Origin: Sagittula sp. P11
Lineage (GTDB): Bacteria > Pseudomonadota > Alphaproteobacteria > Rhodobacterales > Rhodobacteraceae
Reading direction: 5' to 3'
DNA length: 64,000 nucleotides
Assembly (NCBI RefSeq): GCF_002814095.1
Contig: NZ_CP021913.1
Coordinates: forward strand, 2,576,001-2,640,000
Both the position numbers and the translations under genes were made by a program. Below are positions 41,731 through 49,858 of the stretch, piece after piece. Position 1 is the first letter of the stretch; the number at the start of each line of letters is the position of its first letter. The notes beneath the pieces were generated by a model, which saw nothing but the letters and a program-made list of their open reading frames with translations, did no database searches and was not told the origin of the DNA.

Positions 41731-43434
41731 TCATGCCGCCCTCCGTTCGGGTGCAGCCGCAGCGTCGATCAGTTGGCGGATGGCGCGCTTGTTGAAGCCG
41801 AAGGTCATCAGCGCCGAGGCGCGGTAGCGCGTCAGGCCGAAGTCATGGCGGCATTCGGGTGGCAGGTACTGCAGCTGCTTTTCGGTCGGCGGCTGGCGCA
41901 GCCAAGAGCGGGTCTTGAAGGCGCTCTCGTCGGTCTCGTGGGTGTTCAGCCAGTCGTCGGCCTGCGCGAGGCAGACGGTGCGCTCGCCCACACCCAGCAG
42001 ATGCGGGCGTTCGCCCTTCGCCCCGCCGATGGCGTACCAGACCCCGTCCAGCCAGAAAATGCCGCCCCAGGCCGCGAAGCCCGTGGCCATCAGCGCGTCG
42101 TCCGTGCCGTAGAGGTCGACCCAGGCGAAGCTGGACCGCTTCAGCAGGTCGATCTCGGTCATCATGAAGCCCGAAAGCGGCGCGGCACCGCCGCCTTCAC
42201 CGGCCTCTTCGTCCTCCCGCGGGAAAACCTCGCCGCAGAGCGGGCATTCGGTGGCGGCCAGCGGGATCTCCGCCTCGCAGGCCGGACAGGACTTGGTGGG
42301 CGCCTCGCCGGTCTCGGTCTTGCCGTCGAGATCGACATCCTGTTCCAGCGTGCCGTGGATCAGGCTCGATGTCCCGAAATCCAGCACGACGCAGTCGGTC
42401 TTGACGATGCCGGGATGTTCCTCGGGGTCGACGGTGCGCAGGCCGCGCCCGACCATCTGGATCATCGTGGACTTGTAGGAGCTGGGGCGCAGCAGCACGA
42501 CGCAGGAGGTGGGCGGGTGATCCCAGCCCTCGGTCAGCACCGCCACGTTGACCACGACGCGGATATCGCCCGCCGCGTAGTCGGCGAGGATCGCCTTGCG
42601 GGTCTCGGCCGCCAGATCGCCGTGGATCAACGCGGCGGAAACGCCCGCCGTCCTGAAGGCGTCGGTGACATGTTCGGCGTGGGCGACGGTGGAGCAGAAC
42701 ACCACGGTCTGCCGATCGCCTGCCTTCTCCTTCCAGTGGCGGATCACCTCGTCGGTGACGGGCGCGCGATCCATGATGCCCGCCACCTCCGCCATGTCGA
42801 AATCCGACATCGTCTTGCGGACCGAGCGCAACTCGTCCTGCACGCCCACATCGATGACGAAGGTGCGCGGCGGGACGAGGTGGCCCGAGGCGATGAGCTC
42901 GCCCAGCCGCACCTGGTCGGCCACGTTGTCAAAAACCTCGCGCAGGCCTTTCCTGTCGCCCCGGTTCGGCGTCGCCGTGACCCCGAAGATCCGGGCGTCG
43001 GGATTGGCTTCGCGCACCCGGTCGATGATCCGGCGATAGCTGTCGGCGACGGCATGGTGCGCCTCGTCGACAACCAGCAGGTCGAGGCGCGGCATGTCAG
43101 CGAGGTTCGAAGCCCGCGCCAGCGTCGGCACCATGGCGAAGGCGACCTGGCCGCCCCAGGACTTCTCCGTGGCGTCGATGACCGAGGTAGCGACGCCGGG
43201 CACTACGCGCTGGAACTTGGCGCGGTTCTGCGCCGTCAACTCGTCGCGATGGGCGAGCACGCAGGCCTTGGCGCCCGAATTCTTTGACATGGCGCCGATC
43301 ATCTCGCCGGTGACCGCCGAGAGCATGATGGTCTTGCCCGCACCGGTGGGCGCCACGCCCAGCGTGTTGCCGCGGGAAGCGAGCGCAGCCACGCTGCGCT
43401 CGACGAAGGTCTTCTGGCGGAGGCGCAGGCGCAT
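41731..43434 (-). CDS. DEAD/DEAH-box SF2 helicase
   Basis: A 567-residue helicase with Walker A PTGAGKT (29-35), DEAH (123-126), motif III TATPNRGD and motif VI QMVGRGLR. After the helicase core there is a C-x2-C/C-x2-C zinc ribbon (SCPACEAEI, CPLCGEVF) and a C-terminal domain of unknown role. It belongs with phage replication or recombination, perhaps opening DNA for the Sak4-like protein. GG-rich spacing of 14 bases separates it from the next gene upstream. Confidence 0.9.
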   Translation of the reverse strand: MRLRLRQKTFVERSVAALASRGNTLGVAPTGAGKTIMLSAVTGEMIGAMSKNSGAKACVLAHRDELTAQNRAKFQRVVPGVATSVIDATEKSWGGQVAFAMVPTLARASNLADMPRLDLLVVDEAHHAVADSYRRIIDRVREANPDARIFGVTATPNRGDRKGLREVFDNVADQVRLGELIASGHLVPPRTFVIDVGVQDELRSVRKTMSDFDMAEVAGIMDRAPVTDEVIRHWKEKAGDRQTVVFCSTVAHAEHVTDAFRTAGVSAALIHGDLAAETRKAILADYAAGDIRVVVNVAVLTEGWDHPPTSCVVLLRPSSYKSTMIQMVGRGLRTVDPEEHPGIVKTDCVVLDFGTSSLIHGTLEQDVDLDGKTETGEAPTKSCPACEAEIPLAATECPLCGEVFPREDEEAGEGGGAAPLSGFMMTEIDLLKRSSFAWVDLYGTDDALMATGFAAWGGIFWLDGVWYAIGGAKGERPHLLGVGERTVCLAQADDWLNTHETDESAFKTRSWLRQPPTEKQLQYLPPECRHDFGLTRYRASALMTFGFNKRAIRQLIDAAAAPERRAA

Positions 43435-43448
43435 GGCCGGGATCCCCC

Positions 43449-44072
43449 TTACTGCGCCCAGCTCGGCCGACCGGCGGCGCCGGGGGCGGACGCGGGCTGG
43501 CTGGGCTGGGTGGCCGTGGCGGGCTGCTGCACGGCGTGGCCCTGCGCCGGGGCGGCGGCGAACTGCGACGCGACCGTGCCCATCAGCGCGGCGTAGTCGC
43601 GGTGATCGGGCGTGACGGCAGCGCGGATCTCGTTCTTGTCTTCGCCGTTGGTGTCGGTGCCGATGTCGATGCGGGCGACGAACTCGACGCCGTCGAGATC
43701 GCCGAAGCCGTTGATGCGGCGGCGCGGCTGCGCCTCGGGCGAGTTGTCCTTGTCCGACACGCCGCGCGCCGAGTTGAGGATGCCGCGGATCAGGCCGCGC
43801 CCCATGTTGGCCCAGTCCGGGCCCTTCGGGCTGTAGAGGCCGATCAGCGACCAGACCTTGCGGCGGGCATAGGGCCCTTCGAGCACCGTGTATTCGGCGT
43901 CGAGATAGACGGCGCCGGTGGCGGCGCGGCGCGCCCAGCCGCCGGTCCAGCCCTGCGAGGGGTCGTCGAAGCCACCCGGGCGGAGCGTCAGGCGCACCTT
44001 GGCGAGCGTGCCCTTGGGGATGACGTTGGTGTTGGATTGGGCGGAGTTGAAGTCGTTCCAGGGTCCGGACAT
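43449..44072 (-). CDS. Unknown early protein next to the Sak4-like ATPase
   Basis: A 207-residue protein (MSGPWNDFNSAQSNTNVIPKGTLAKVRLTLRPGGFDDPSQGW...) with a compact first ~150 residues and a Gln/Pro/Ala-rich tail. I do not recognise it by motif. Its place between helicase and RecA-like ATPase, and a folded core with a flexible tail, would suit a single-strand-binding partner; this is inference. It is preceded by a leader that is repeated at 45579. Confidence 0.6.
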   Translation of the reverse strand: MSGPWNDFNSAQSNTNVIPKGTLAKVRLTLRPGGFDDPSQGWTGGWARRAATGAVYLDAEYTVLEGPYARRKVWSLIGLYSPKGPDWANMGRGLIRGILNSARGVSDKDNSPEAQPRRRINGFGDLDGVEFVARIDIGTDTNGEDKNEIRAAVTPDHRDYAALMGTVASQFAAAPAQGHAVQQPATATQPSQPASAPGAAGRPSWAQ

Positions 44073-44158
44073 TGCGCGGCTCCTTTCAGTTGGAGGATGG
44101 GACGCGCAGAGGCGTCAGAAGGGGAAAGCCACCCCGGGGACCGGATCGGGACACCGGG
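44073..44158 (-). repeat. Repeated early-gene leader, copy 1
   Basis: This intergenic segment and 45579-45663 share the blocks CTTTC(A/G)GTTGGAGG and GGACCGGATCGGGACA(C/T)CGG plus a GGGAAAGCCACC-like block, in the same order and similar spacing. Read leftward both end at a start codon. Confidence 0.65.
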
Positions 44159-44173
44159 CGTGGCGAGAGGCGC

Positions 44174-45049
44174 TCAGCCATGGCTGGGCTCCTGCGCGGG
44201 CGCGGGATCGGCCGGGGTCACCGGCGGCCAGGTCAGGCGTTCGGAGGCAGGCGCCGCGGGGCGCTGGATCTTCTCCATCAGCCGGCCGAGATGCGGGGCC
44301 TCGACCCTGTCGAGGCGACCGGAGCGGTCCTTGGCGGGATAGCCCCAGGGGTTCAGCGTCTGGCAGACGAAGGCGCGCTGCGACTGGCCGCCCGGGTCCG
44401 GGATGTCGGCCATGGTGATGACCTGATCCACGATTCCGGGCAGTTCGAGCCCGGTCTTCGAGCCGTCGATCTGCGGCTGGAAGACCTTGCGGTTGAAGTC
44501 GTCGAGCCGCTCGTCGAGGATGCCGACGAACCAGACATGCTTTCCGCGCGTGTGCTGCAGGTGGGTCAACCACCCAATCATCTCGCGGCCATGCAGCCCG
44601 TAGGCGCCGCGGATGTCGGGCTTCCCGGTTTTCTCGGAGAACGCCTCGGGCTGGCCACGGCACCACTGGAAGCAGAGCCGCCCGGCCACGGTGATCGAGT
44701 CGATGAAGACGGTCTCGTACTTCCCGATCACCGCCGGATCGCCGTAGCGCCCGCAGACCTCGTCGAAATGCGCCTGGCTGTAGGGCTGGTCCTCGCGCAG
44801 CGCCGGGTTCGGCCCGCCGATGAACACCGCGAAATCGCGGCATTCCTTCCAGGTGCGGGGCCGGAGGGTGTCGATCTCCAGACCCTCGACCGCCAGATCG
44901 CCAGCCTCGAGATCGAGGAAGAGCGTGGTCGAGGCGTTCAGCGTCCAGAGCAGGCTGGTCTTGCCGATGCCGGACCGGCCGAAGATGACGCCCTTGATGC
45001 CCTTGCGTTGCGCGAGCCGCTCATCGGCGCCGATGATGGGAAGGGCCAT
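44174..45049 (-). CDS. RecA-like phage ATPase (Sak4-type)
   Basis: A 291-residue P-loop protein. Walker A is GRSGIGKT (24-31) and the Walker B strand is ETVFIDSIT. The single RecA-like core without other domains fits Sak4-type single-strand annealing recombinases or the phage nucleotide-binding family. With the Fe-S exonuclease and HNH protein it would form the prophage recombination set. The ATG overlaps the stop of the preceding gene. Confidence 0.75.
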   Translation of the reverse strand: MALPIIGADERLAQRKGIKGVIFGRSGIGKTSLLWTLNASTTLFLDLEAGDLAVEGLEIDTLRPRTWKECRDFAVFIGGPNPALREDQPYSQAHFDEVCGRYGDPAVIGKYETVFIDSITVAGRLCFQWCRGQPEAFSEKTGKPDIRGAYGLHGREMIGWLTHLQHTRGKHVWFVGILDERLDDFNRKVFQPQIDGSKTGLELPGIVDQVITMADIPDPGGQSQRAFVCQTLNPWGYPAKDRSGRLDRVEAPHLGRLMEKIQRPAAPASERLTWPPVTPADPAPAQEPSHG

Positions 45050-45345
45050 CACTGGCCCTCCTTCTTCATCACCGCCGTGGCGGCGCGGTCGGCACCGATG
45101 CACCCCGCCTCGCGGGCGAGCTTGTAGAGGCGCTTCAGCGCGTCGGCGCGGCGGTAGGCGGCCGTGCTATCGCGCTCCGCTTCCACGACCGCGAAGGCGA
45201 TCTCGTCGACGGTCGCCTCGACGACCGGTAGCGGCTCGCGCGGCTCGTCACCCGCGCGCTGCGGAAAGGCGATGGTTTCGGGGAGGTCTTCGAGCGCGTA
45301 GCTCGCCTTGCGAAGACGGGTGATGTCGTCCGGCTGGTCCGGCAT
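45049..45345 (-). CDS. Small early protein of unknown function
   Basis: A 98-residue protein (MPDQPDDITRLRKASYALEDLPETIAFPQRAG...) with a helical C-terminal half. The ATG at 45345 has GGAG eight bases away; an alternative ATG at 45384 overlaps the previous gene's stop and would add 13 residues. The family is not recognised. Confidence 0.6.
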   Translation of the reverse strand: MPDQPDDITRLRKASYALEDLPETIAFPQRAGDEPREPLPVVEATVDEIAFAVVEAERDSTAAYRRADALKRLYKLAREAGCIGADRAATAVMKKEGQ

Positions 45346-45383
45346 GGCTTTTCTCCGTGAGATGAGGTGATCGAGGAGGCCCA

Positions 45384-45578
45384 TCACGCGGCCTCGCGGA
45401 CGTCGGGCGCGGGCTCGGCGACGTAGATCGCCAGCAACGGCGTCCCGTCGGCATGGGCGCCGGCGTCCTCAATCTGATAGTTGCGGTTGGGCTCGCAGAC
45501 CTCGGTCAGCTCCCAGCGGCGATAGAGCCCCGGAAGACGCCTGAAATCCTCGAGCGACAGATCGGCAGTGCGGTTCAT
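45384..45578 (-). CDS. Small early protein of unknown function
   Basis: A 64-residue protein (MNRTADLSLEDFRRLPGLYRRWELTEVCEPNRNYQIEDAG...). It is the first gene after the second copy of the repeated leader. The frame continues upstream to 45659, through the leader, which is unlikely to be coding because it is shared with another gene's 5' region. Confidence 0.6.
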   Translation of the reverse strand: MNRTADLSLEDFRRLPGLYRRWELTEVCEPNRNYQIEDAGAHADGTPLLAIYVAEPAPDVREAA

Positions 45579-45663
45579 GCGTGTCTGCTTTCGGTTGGAG
45601 GGAAGGCGCTCGGGGGCGCTCGAATGGGAAAAGCCACCGGCGGGACCGGATCGGGACATCGGC
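45579..45663 (-). repeat. Repeated early-gene leader, copy 2
   Basis: Partner of 44073-44158. Conserved blocks include GGTTGGAGGG next to the start codon side and GGGACCGGATCGGGACATCGG on the far side. It fills the whole gap between the sigma-like gene and the 64-residue gene. Confidence 0.65.
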
Positions 45664-46386
45664 TCAGGGGATTTCCTCGAGGGCGTCGTGCAGCCGGCGC
45701 ATGGCGCGCTGGTACCGCTTGCGGGCGGCGGCCTCGGTCAGCCCCAGTTCGACGGCGACCTCGGCTTGCGAGAAACCCTCGATCGCCACGCGGATCACGA
45801 GAAGGGCGTCATCGCCGAGCAACTTCCGCACGGCGCCGTTCAGCCGTGCATACCCGGCCGCGCCGATCCCGCTGTCACCGCTGTCCGCCACCTCGTCGGG
45901 ATCGGCGCCGCTGGCGAGATGTTCGCGCGCCGTGTCGCGCCGGCGCACGCGGATCATGTCGCGCTCGACGTTGCGCAGGACCGTGGCCGCGATCCAGTTG
46001 ACGCGCCCGAGGTCGAGCCCGCGGACCGCCTCGGTGGTGCGCGCCAGAACGTCGGAGGCGACCTCGTCGGCGGTGCCGATCCTGCGCCAGATCGACCGGC
46101 GGCGGATGGCGTCGAGGCCGGGCCAGAGCGCCAGCAACAGCAGCGTCAGGGCGCAGTCGGACGCGGGTCCGTCGCCCTGCGCCGCCCTGACGAGCGCGGA
46201 GAGGATCACGTTCTTCTGGCCCTGATCGCCGGGTGTGCGGTGCAGCCCATCCAGCAGGGCCGCTGGATCCCGGAACGGTGCGAGGTCGGCCTGCGCGCGC
46301 CGGACGGCGTCGAAGCTGCGCTGGAAGTGAAGGTTCGTGGATGAATGCATGAGGTGATCACGGATCTCGTGCCACGCGAAGGACAT
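45664..46386 (-). CDS. Sigma-70-like regulatory protein
   Basis: A 240-residue protein resembling small sigma factors. A region 2-like helical part (VNWIAATVLRNVERDMIRVRRR) is followed by a region 4 helix-turn-helix, GFSQAEVAVELGLTEAAARK. It may direct phage transcription or act as an anti-repressor. A 10-bp hairpin ends exactly at its ATG, leaving no free ribosome-binding site. Confidence 0.72.
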   Translation of the reverse strand: MSFAWHEIRDHLMHSSTNLHFQRSFDAVRRAQADLAPFRDPAALLDGLHRTPGDQGQKNVILSALVRAAQGDGPASDCALTLLLLALWPGLDAIRRRSIWRRIGTADEVASDVLARTTEAVRGLDLGRVNWIAATVLRNVERDMIRVRRRDTAREHLASGADPDEVADSGDSGIGAAGYARLNGAVRKLLGDDALLVIRVAIEGFSQAEVAVELGLTEAAARKRYQRAMRRLHDALEEIP

Positions 46387-46415
46387 CGGACGCCTGCCTT
46401 GCGGCCAGGCGTCCG
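46387..46415 (-). promoter_or_regulatory. Hairpin abutting the start codon of the sigma-like gene
   Basis: CGGACGCCTG and CAGGCGTCCG form a perfect 10-bp stem with a nine-base loop; the stem touches the ATG at 46386. It could hide the translation start or mark an internal processing site. Confidence 0.6.
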
Positions 46416-46485
46416 GCGCCTTCTCGTGGCCAGGTCAGGACGTCGCGCGTCTCTGCGATTTCAGGGGATTGGGTGAATGCGCGCC

Positions 46486-46731
46486 TCAGCGCGCGGGTGC
46501 GGTCGCGTTGTTCAGCGTGCCGCAGCCGCGGCAGGTGGCCTGAACCGGAAAGCCCACGAGATACTCGTGCCCCCGCGCGAAGCGCAGGTGCATGCGGCCG
46601 TCCCGGCAGACGCCGAGCAGCTTGTCACAGCGCGTGCAGCGCCATTCCGAGTTGTGGGTGGTGGGCTTGGTCTTTGCGGCGCCGGACCAGCTCGACTGGG
46701 CTGTCTGGCGCGGGGGGAAGGGAGTCGGCAT
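46486..46731 (-). CDS. Com-like zinc-ribbon protein
   Basis: An 81-residue protein with WRCTRCDKLLG and, about 30 residues later, CRGCGTLNN, the spacing of the Mu Com family of translational activators that bind mRNA. AGAGGAG precedes the ATG. In Mu, Com opens a hairpin at the start of mom; a hairpin-blocked start codon lies just downstream here, which makes a similar role possible but unproven. Confidence 0.7.
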   Translation of the reverse strand: MPTPFPPRQTAQSSWSGAAKTKPTTHNSEWRCTRCDKLLGVCRDGRMHLRFARGHEYLVGFPVQATCRGCGTLNNATAPAR

Positions 46732-46815
46732 GGAAGTGCTCCTCTGATGTGGAGCCCTTCCAATAATCAGCGGTTTGTTAGACCGTCCCGCCCGAAACCC
46801 TAGATGAACTCTAGA

Positions 46816-49011
46816 TCACGCGCTGTCGGTCGCCTCGCCGAGACGCCAATAGCGATTGCTTGAGCCGTGCCGGATGTAAGTCGGATGCGCCTTCGCCCAT
46901 GCGCCGGAAGAGAACAGCTGTCTGGGATTGTCGGACCCCATCCCGTCCATCAGGACCTTGGTCAGCCGCTGGCCTGTGCCATCGGTCGCCGCTTCAACAA
47001 GGCTTTCGAAGAGTTGGATCTGGCCCACGCCGTCGAGCGTGAGCGGCTCGAGACCAGGGATGATGAGCGTCGCAGAGCGAGGCGTGTGTCGCACAACCTG
47101 AGCGACTTGCGCAGAGGTCGCCAGCGTTCGGTTTGCCTCGAAGCGCCGGGCCATTTCCTCTCGGTCCAGATCGCCGAGGCTTCCGTCGTTCAGCAGCAGG
47201 TCGCGCAGCGCGATAACGACGTTCGGCCCGAGGAATTGCGGCGGCTCATCGGAAACGGCGAGTACGAGACCGGGACCCGCCGTGTGCCGCGAACGAAGCG
47301 CATTCTCGACACCGTCGCGGACCTTTGGATCGGCAAGGCGGCGCGCCAGGTAAAGTGGGACCTTTCGCTCACCCAGTGCCATCGGCCCAAGCGAGACGAG
47401 GAACTCGTTGATGGTTTCGATGTTCCTGATGCCGAGAGAGCCAGCTATCGCCTTGAGGATGGTTTCGGCGAGCCATGCTCGATCAATCCCGTACTCGATC
47501 GCATTGGTGTCGAGACGCAATCCATCCGCCTCTCCAAAGGAACCGGTTTGTCGAACCGTCCCTGGCTCCGGACCCGTTTGCTGCTCAACTTCGACAACCT
47601 CATCGTCATCCTCAGCGAGCCCAATCACCTGCCGCCCTTTGCGGGCAATCAATCTCGCACTGACCAGGCGCGCTGGATCGACGCCGGCGGAGTTGAAGAA
47701 CGCACCTGCAACAGTGTCGCCGGGCAGGTCGTACAGCGACAGAAGAAAGCCGAACCACTGCGCCCGTTCCTGATCGGTGAGTGTCCGCAGGTTCTGCGTA
47801 AGACCCCAGTGTTCGAGCAGTCGGAACCCGAGGTCCCGAAGGAACGGATCGCGCATGCTCTGCACGTCCGAACTGCTGCCATCCGAGATCGAGACCCGGA
47901 AGGTTCCCTCCTTTCCGTCCGATCGACGGGTGTAACCAATTGCGATGGCGATTTTTGTGAAGCCGAAACTCCGGATCAGGTTGGCTGAATTGGAGACGTA
48001 TTTCCGGACAACGTCCTCCATCTTGTCCTTTATGGTCACCTTGATGTTCAGTCTTCGGCCCCACGAGCCGAGGCGGACCTCGGCCTCGACTACCGCCGCC
48101 ATCGTGATCTCGACGTCCTCGAGATCCGGACAATCCAGATCGAAGGAAGACCTGAAGCGTTCGAGGTTGAATTCCCGGCGGGTCAACGGCTTGGCCGACG
48201 GCGGGCGCCCTAGAACGACCTCCGCGAAGACCTTAGAGGTCTTTTCGCGAACGTCGCTGCTGGCAGACGCGACCTCGATTTTCTTCAGCTGGGGTGTGTA
48301 GATCAGGACAGCCTCATGCGAGGGCCTGTAGTAATGGACGGTCCAGCCCCCTTCCTCGCGATGATTGTCGATACTCGACAGGGGCCCGGGATGGCGCAGG
48401 GCGACCATGAAGGACGGCGGATAGTTGGCGGTCTCGGGCAATTCGAGGACGGACGCGGTGACCTTGCCCTTCAGTCCCAGAGCTTCCTGAACAGCGTCAC
48501 AGAGCTTCTCGTCAGGAATTCCGTCTGTGTCGGCAACAGAAGCGTGGTCGAAGTCCACTTCGCAGCATGTGTAGTACGTCCGCCGTTCTCGATAGCGCCG
48601 CGCGGCATAGAAGCTCTGGGCGTCGTGGAAGTGCATCGGGAAGACCGTGCGCATCCAGATGCTCTTACACAGCAGGTCAGGCTGGGACTCATACTGGTCG
48701 TAGTCGACATTCTGCAGCCTTTGGCCCGCAACCGTTTCGAGTGAGGTCGCTCCCTTGTCCTGGCCCATGTCGAGCAGAGCGCCAGCGATGCCCTCAAGTA
48801 GCCCGATGATTTCCTTGTCCTCCGAACGCAGGTACGCACTCAGCGCTGCCCTGCCCTGATCATCGGTCGTGCCCTCAGTGATTTCCGGCGGAGCGAGAAG
48901 AGTGTCGTCGGGCCGTTTGAAGCTGGCGAGAAACTGCCGGACCAGCGCAGCGGGGGCGCCCTGAAGGATACTCCCGAGGTTCGGTCCGAATTCGCTCTTC
49001 CTCCGCGCCAT
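46816..49011 (-). CDS. Large orphan protein of unknown function
   Basis: A 731-residue soluble protein that I cannot place. There is no signal peptide, membrane segment, Walker motif or obvious nuclease signature. Visible features are a cysteine pair (TYYTCCEVDFD, residue ~150), a mixed alpha/beta middle part with SANLIRSFGFTKIAIAIGYTRR (~350-370), an acidic linker (EDDDEVVEVEQQ, ~470) and a helical C-terminal third. AGGTGAG precedes the ATG. The DNA is less GC-rich than its neighbours. Its place between early phage genes and the integrase cassette, with no phage role evident, suggests accessory cargo such as a defence or exclusion factor. Confidence 0.75.
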   Translation of the reverse strand: MARRKSEFGPNLGSILQGAPAALVRQFLASFKRPDDTLLAPPEITEGTTDDQGRAALSAYLRSEDKEIIGLLEGIAGALLDMGQDKGATSLETVAGQRLQNVDYDQYESQPDLLCKSIWMRTVFPMHFHDAQSFYAARRYRERRTYYTCCEVDFDHASVADTDGIPDEKLCDAVQEALGLKGKVTASVLELPETANYPPSFMVALRHPGPLSSIDNHREEGGWTVHYYRPSHEAVLIYTPQLKKIEVASASSDVREKTSKVFAEVVLGRPPSAKPLTRREFNLERFRSSFDLDCPDLEDVEITMAAVVEAEVRLGSWGRRLNIKVTIKDKMEDVVRKYVSNSANLIRSFGFTKIAIAIGYTRRSDGKEGTFRVSISDGSSSDVQSMRDPFLRDLGFRLLEHWGLTQNLRTLTDQERAQWFGFLLSLYDLPGDTVAGAFFNSAGVDPARLVSARLIARKGRQVIGLAEDDDEVVEVEQQTGPEPGTVRQTGSFGEADGLRLDTNAIEYGIDRAWLAETILKAIAGSLGIRNIETINEFLVSLGPMALGERKVPLYLARRLADPKVRDGVENALRSRHTAGPGLVLAVSDEPPQFLGPNVVIALRDLLLNDGSLGDLDREEMARRFEANRTLATSAQVAQVVRHTPRSATLIIPGLEPLTLDGVGQIQLFESLVEAATDGTGQRLTKVLMDGMGSDNPRQLFSSGAWAKAHPTYIRHGSSNRYWRLGEATDSA

Positions 49012-49202
49012 GAACTCACCTCAATGAACAACTGCTCTCGATTGATTCAACCCACGATAATCATGGACATGTCCGTGATCGGCAAGCCCTGATGTTCTCT
49101 CCCTGTTCGCATTTCTGCATTCCGTTCTTCTGAGATGTCCTGTCCCGGGCGGCTGGGTGGCTTTTGATCGGTAACGACACCACCGAGCATAGCCACCGAG
49201 AC

Positions 49203-49406
49203 ATGAAACGCCCGAACCCGCTCCCTCCCGACCACATGACGCCCGCCGAGCGCCGCGCCGAGCTCTGCGGCCTGTTGGCGCTCGGGCTTGTTCGGTTGCG
49301 CATGCGGGAGAAGGGCGAAGTATCTGACGATACTGGAGAAAGTTGCCTACACTATCCGCCCGACCAATGCCGTCATGCAACTCCAACTCACCGGAGAAAC
49401 GCATGA
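49203..49406 (+). CDS. Small protein of the recombinase cassette
   Basis: A 67-residue protein (MKRPNPLPPDHMTPAERRAELCGLLALGLVRLRMREKGE...). Short proteins with an MTPAERxxELxxLLAxGLxRLR core accompany DUF2924 and serine-recombinase genes in alphaproteobacteria. Its stop overlaps the DUF2924 start. Confidence 0.7.
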   Translation: MKRPNPLPPDHMTPAERRAELCGLLALGLVRLRMREKGEVSDDTGESCLHYPPDQCRHATPTHRRNA

Positions 49407-49858
49407 CGAAGCCCGATCCCATCCCTGCGCGCCTAGCCGCGCTGAAGTCCATGTCCGTCACACAGTTGAAGGCGGAGTGGCAGACGATCTTTGCCACGGC
49501 GGCGCCGAACAACAGCCGGGCGTTCCTCGAGAGCCGGTTGGCCTACCGCATCCAGGAACTGACGTACGGCGGTCCGGATCGCGAAACCCGGCGCATGCTG
49601 GACCTGCTGGCCGACGAGGTCGGCGGCACACTGACGCGCAAGAGCCAGATCGCCGATCCTCGCAATCCCGTGGTCGGCACGAGGCTGATCCGCGAATGGA
49701 ACGGGGTCGAGCACACGATCACGGTCTTGCGGGACGGATTCGAGTGGCAAGGCCGCCCATACAAATCCTTGTCCGCGATCGCGCGGGCGATCACCGGAAC
49801 GCGCTGGAATGGCTACCGCTTCTTCGGGTTGCGCGAACGAAAGCGGGGGAATGATTGA
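49403..49858 (+). CDS. DUF2924 protein
   Basis: A 151-residue protein. NNSRAFLESRLAYRIQELTYGG and a C-terminal GTRLIREWNGVEHTITVLRDGFEWQGRPYKSLSAIARAITGTRWNGYRFFGL are the DUF2924 signature. The family nearly always precedes a large serine recombinase and probably assists DNA binding or directionality. GGAG lies seven bases before the ATG; the stop overlaps the recombinase ATG. Confidence 0.88.
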   Translation: MTKPDPIPARLAALKSMSVTQLKAEWQTIFATAAPNNSRAFLESRLAYRIQELTYGGPDRETRRMLDLLADEVGGTLTRKSQIADPRNPVVGTRLIREWNGVEHTITVLRDGFEWQGRPYKSLSAIARAITGTRWNGYRFFGLRERKRGND

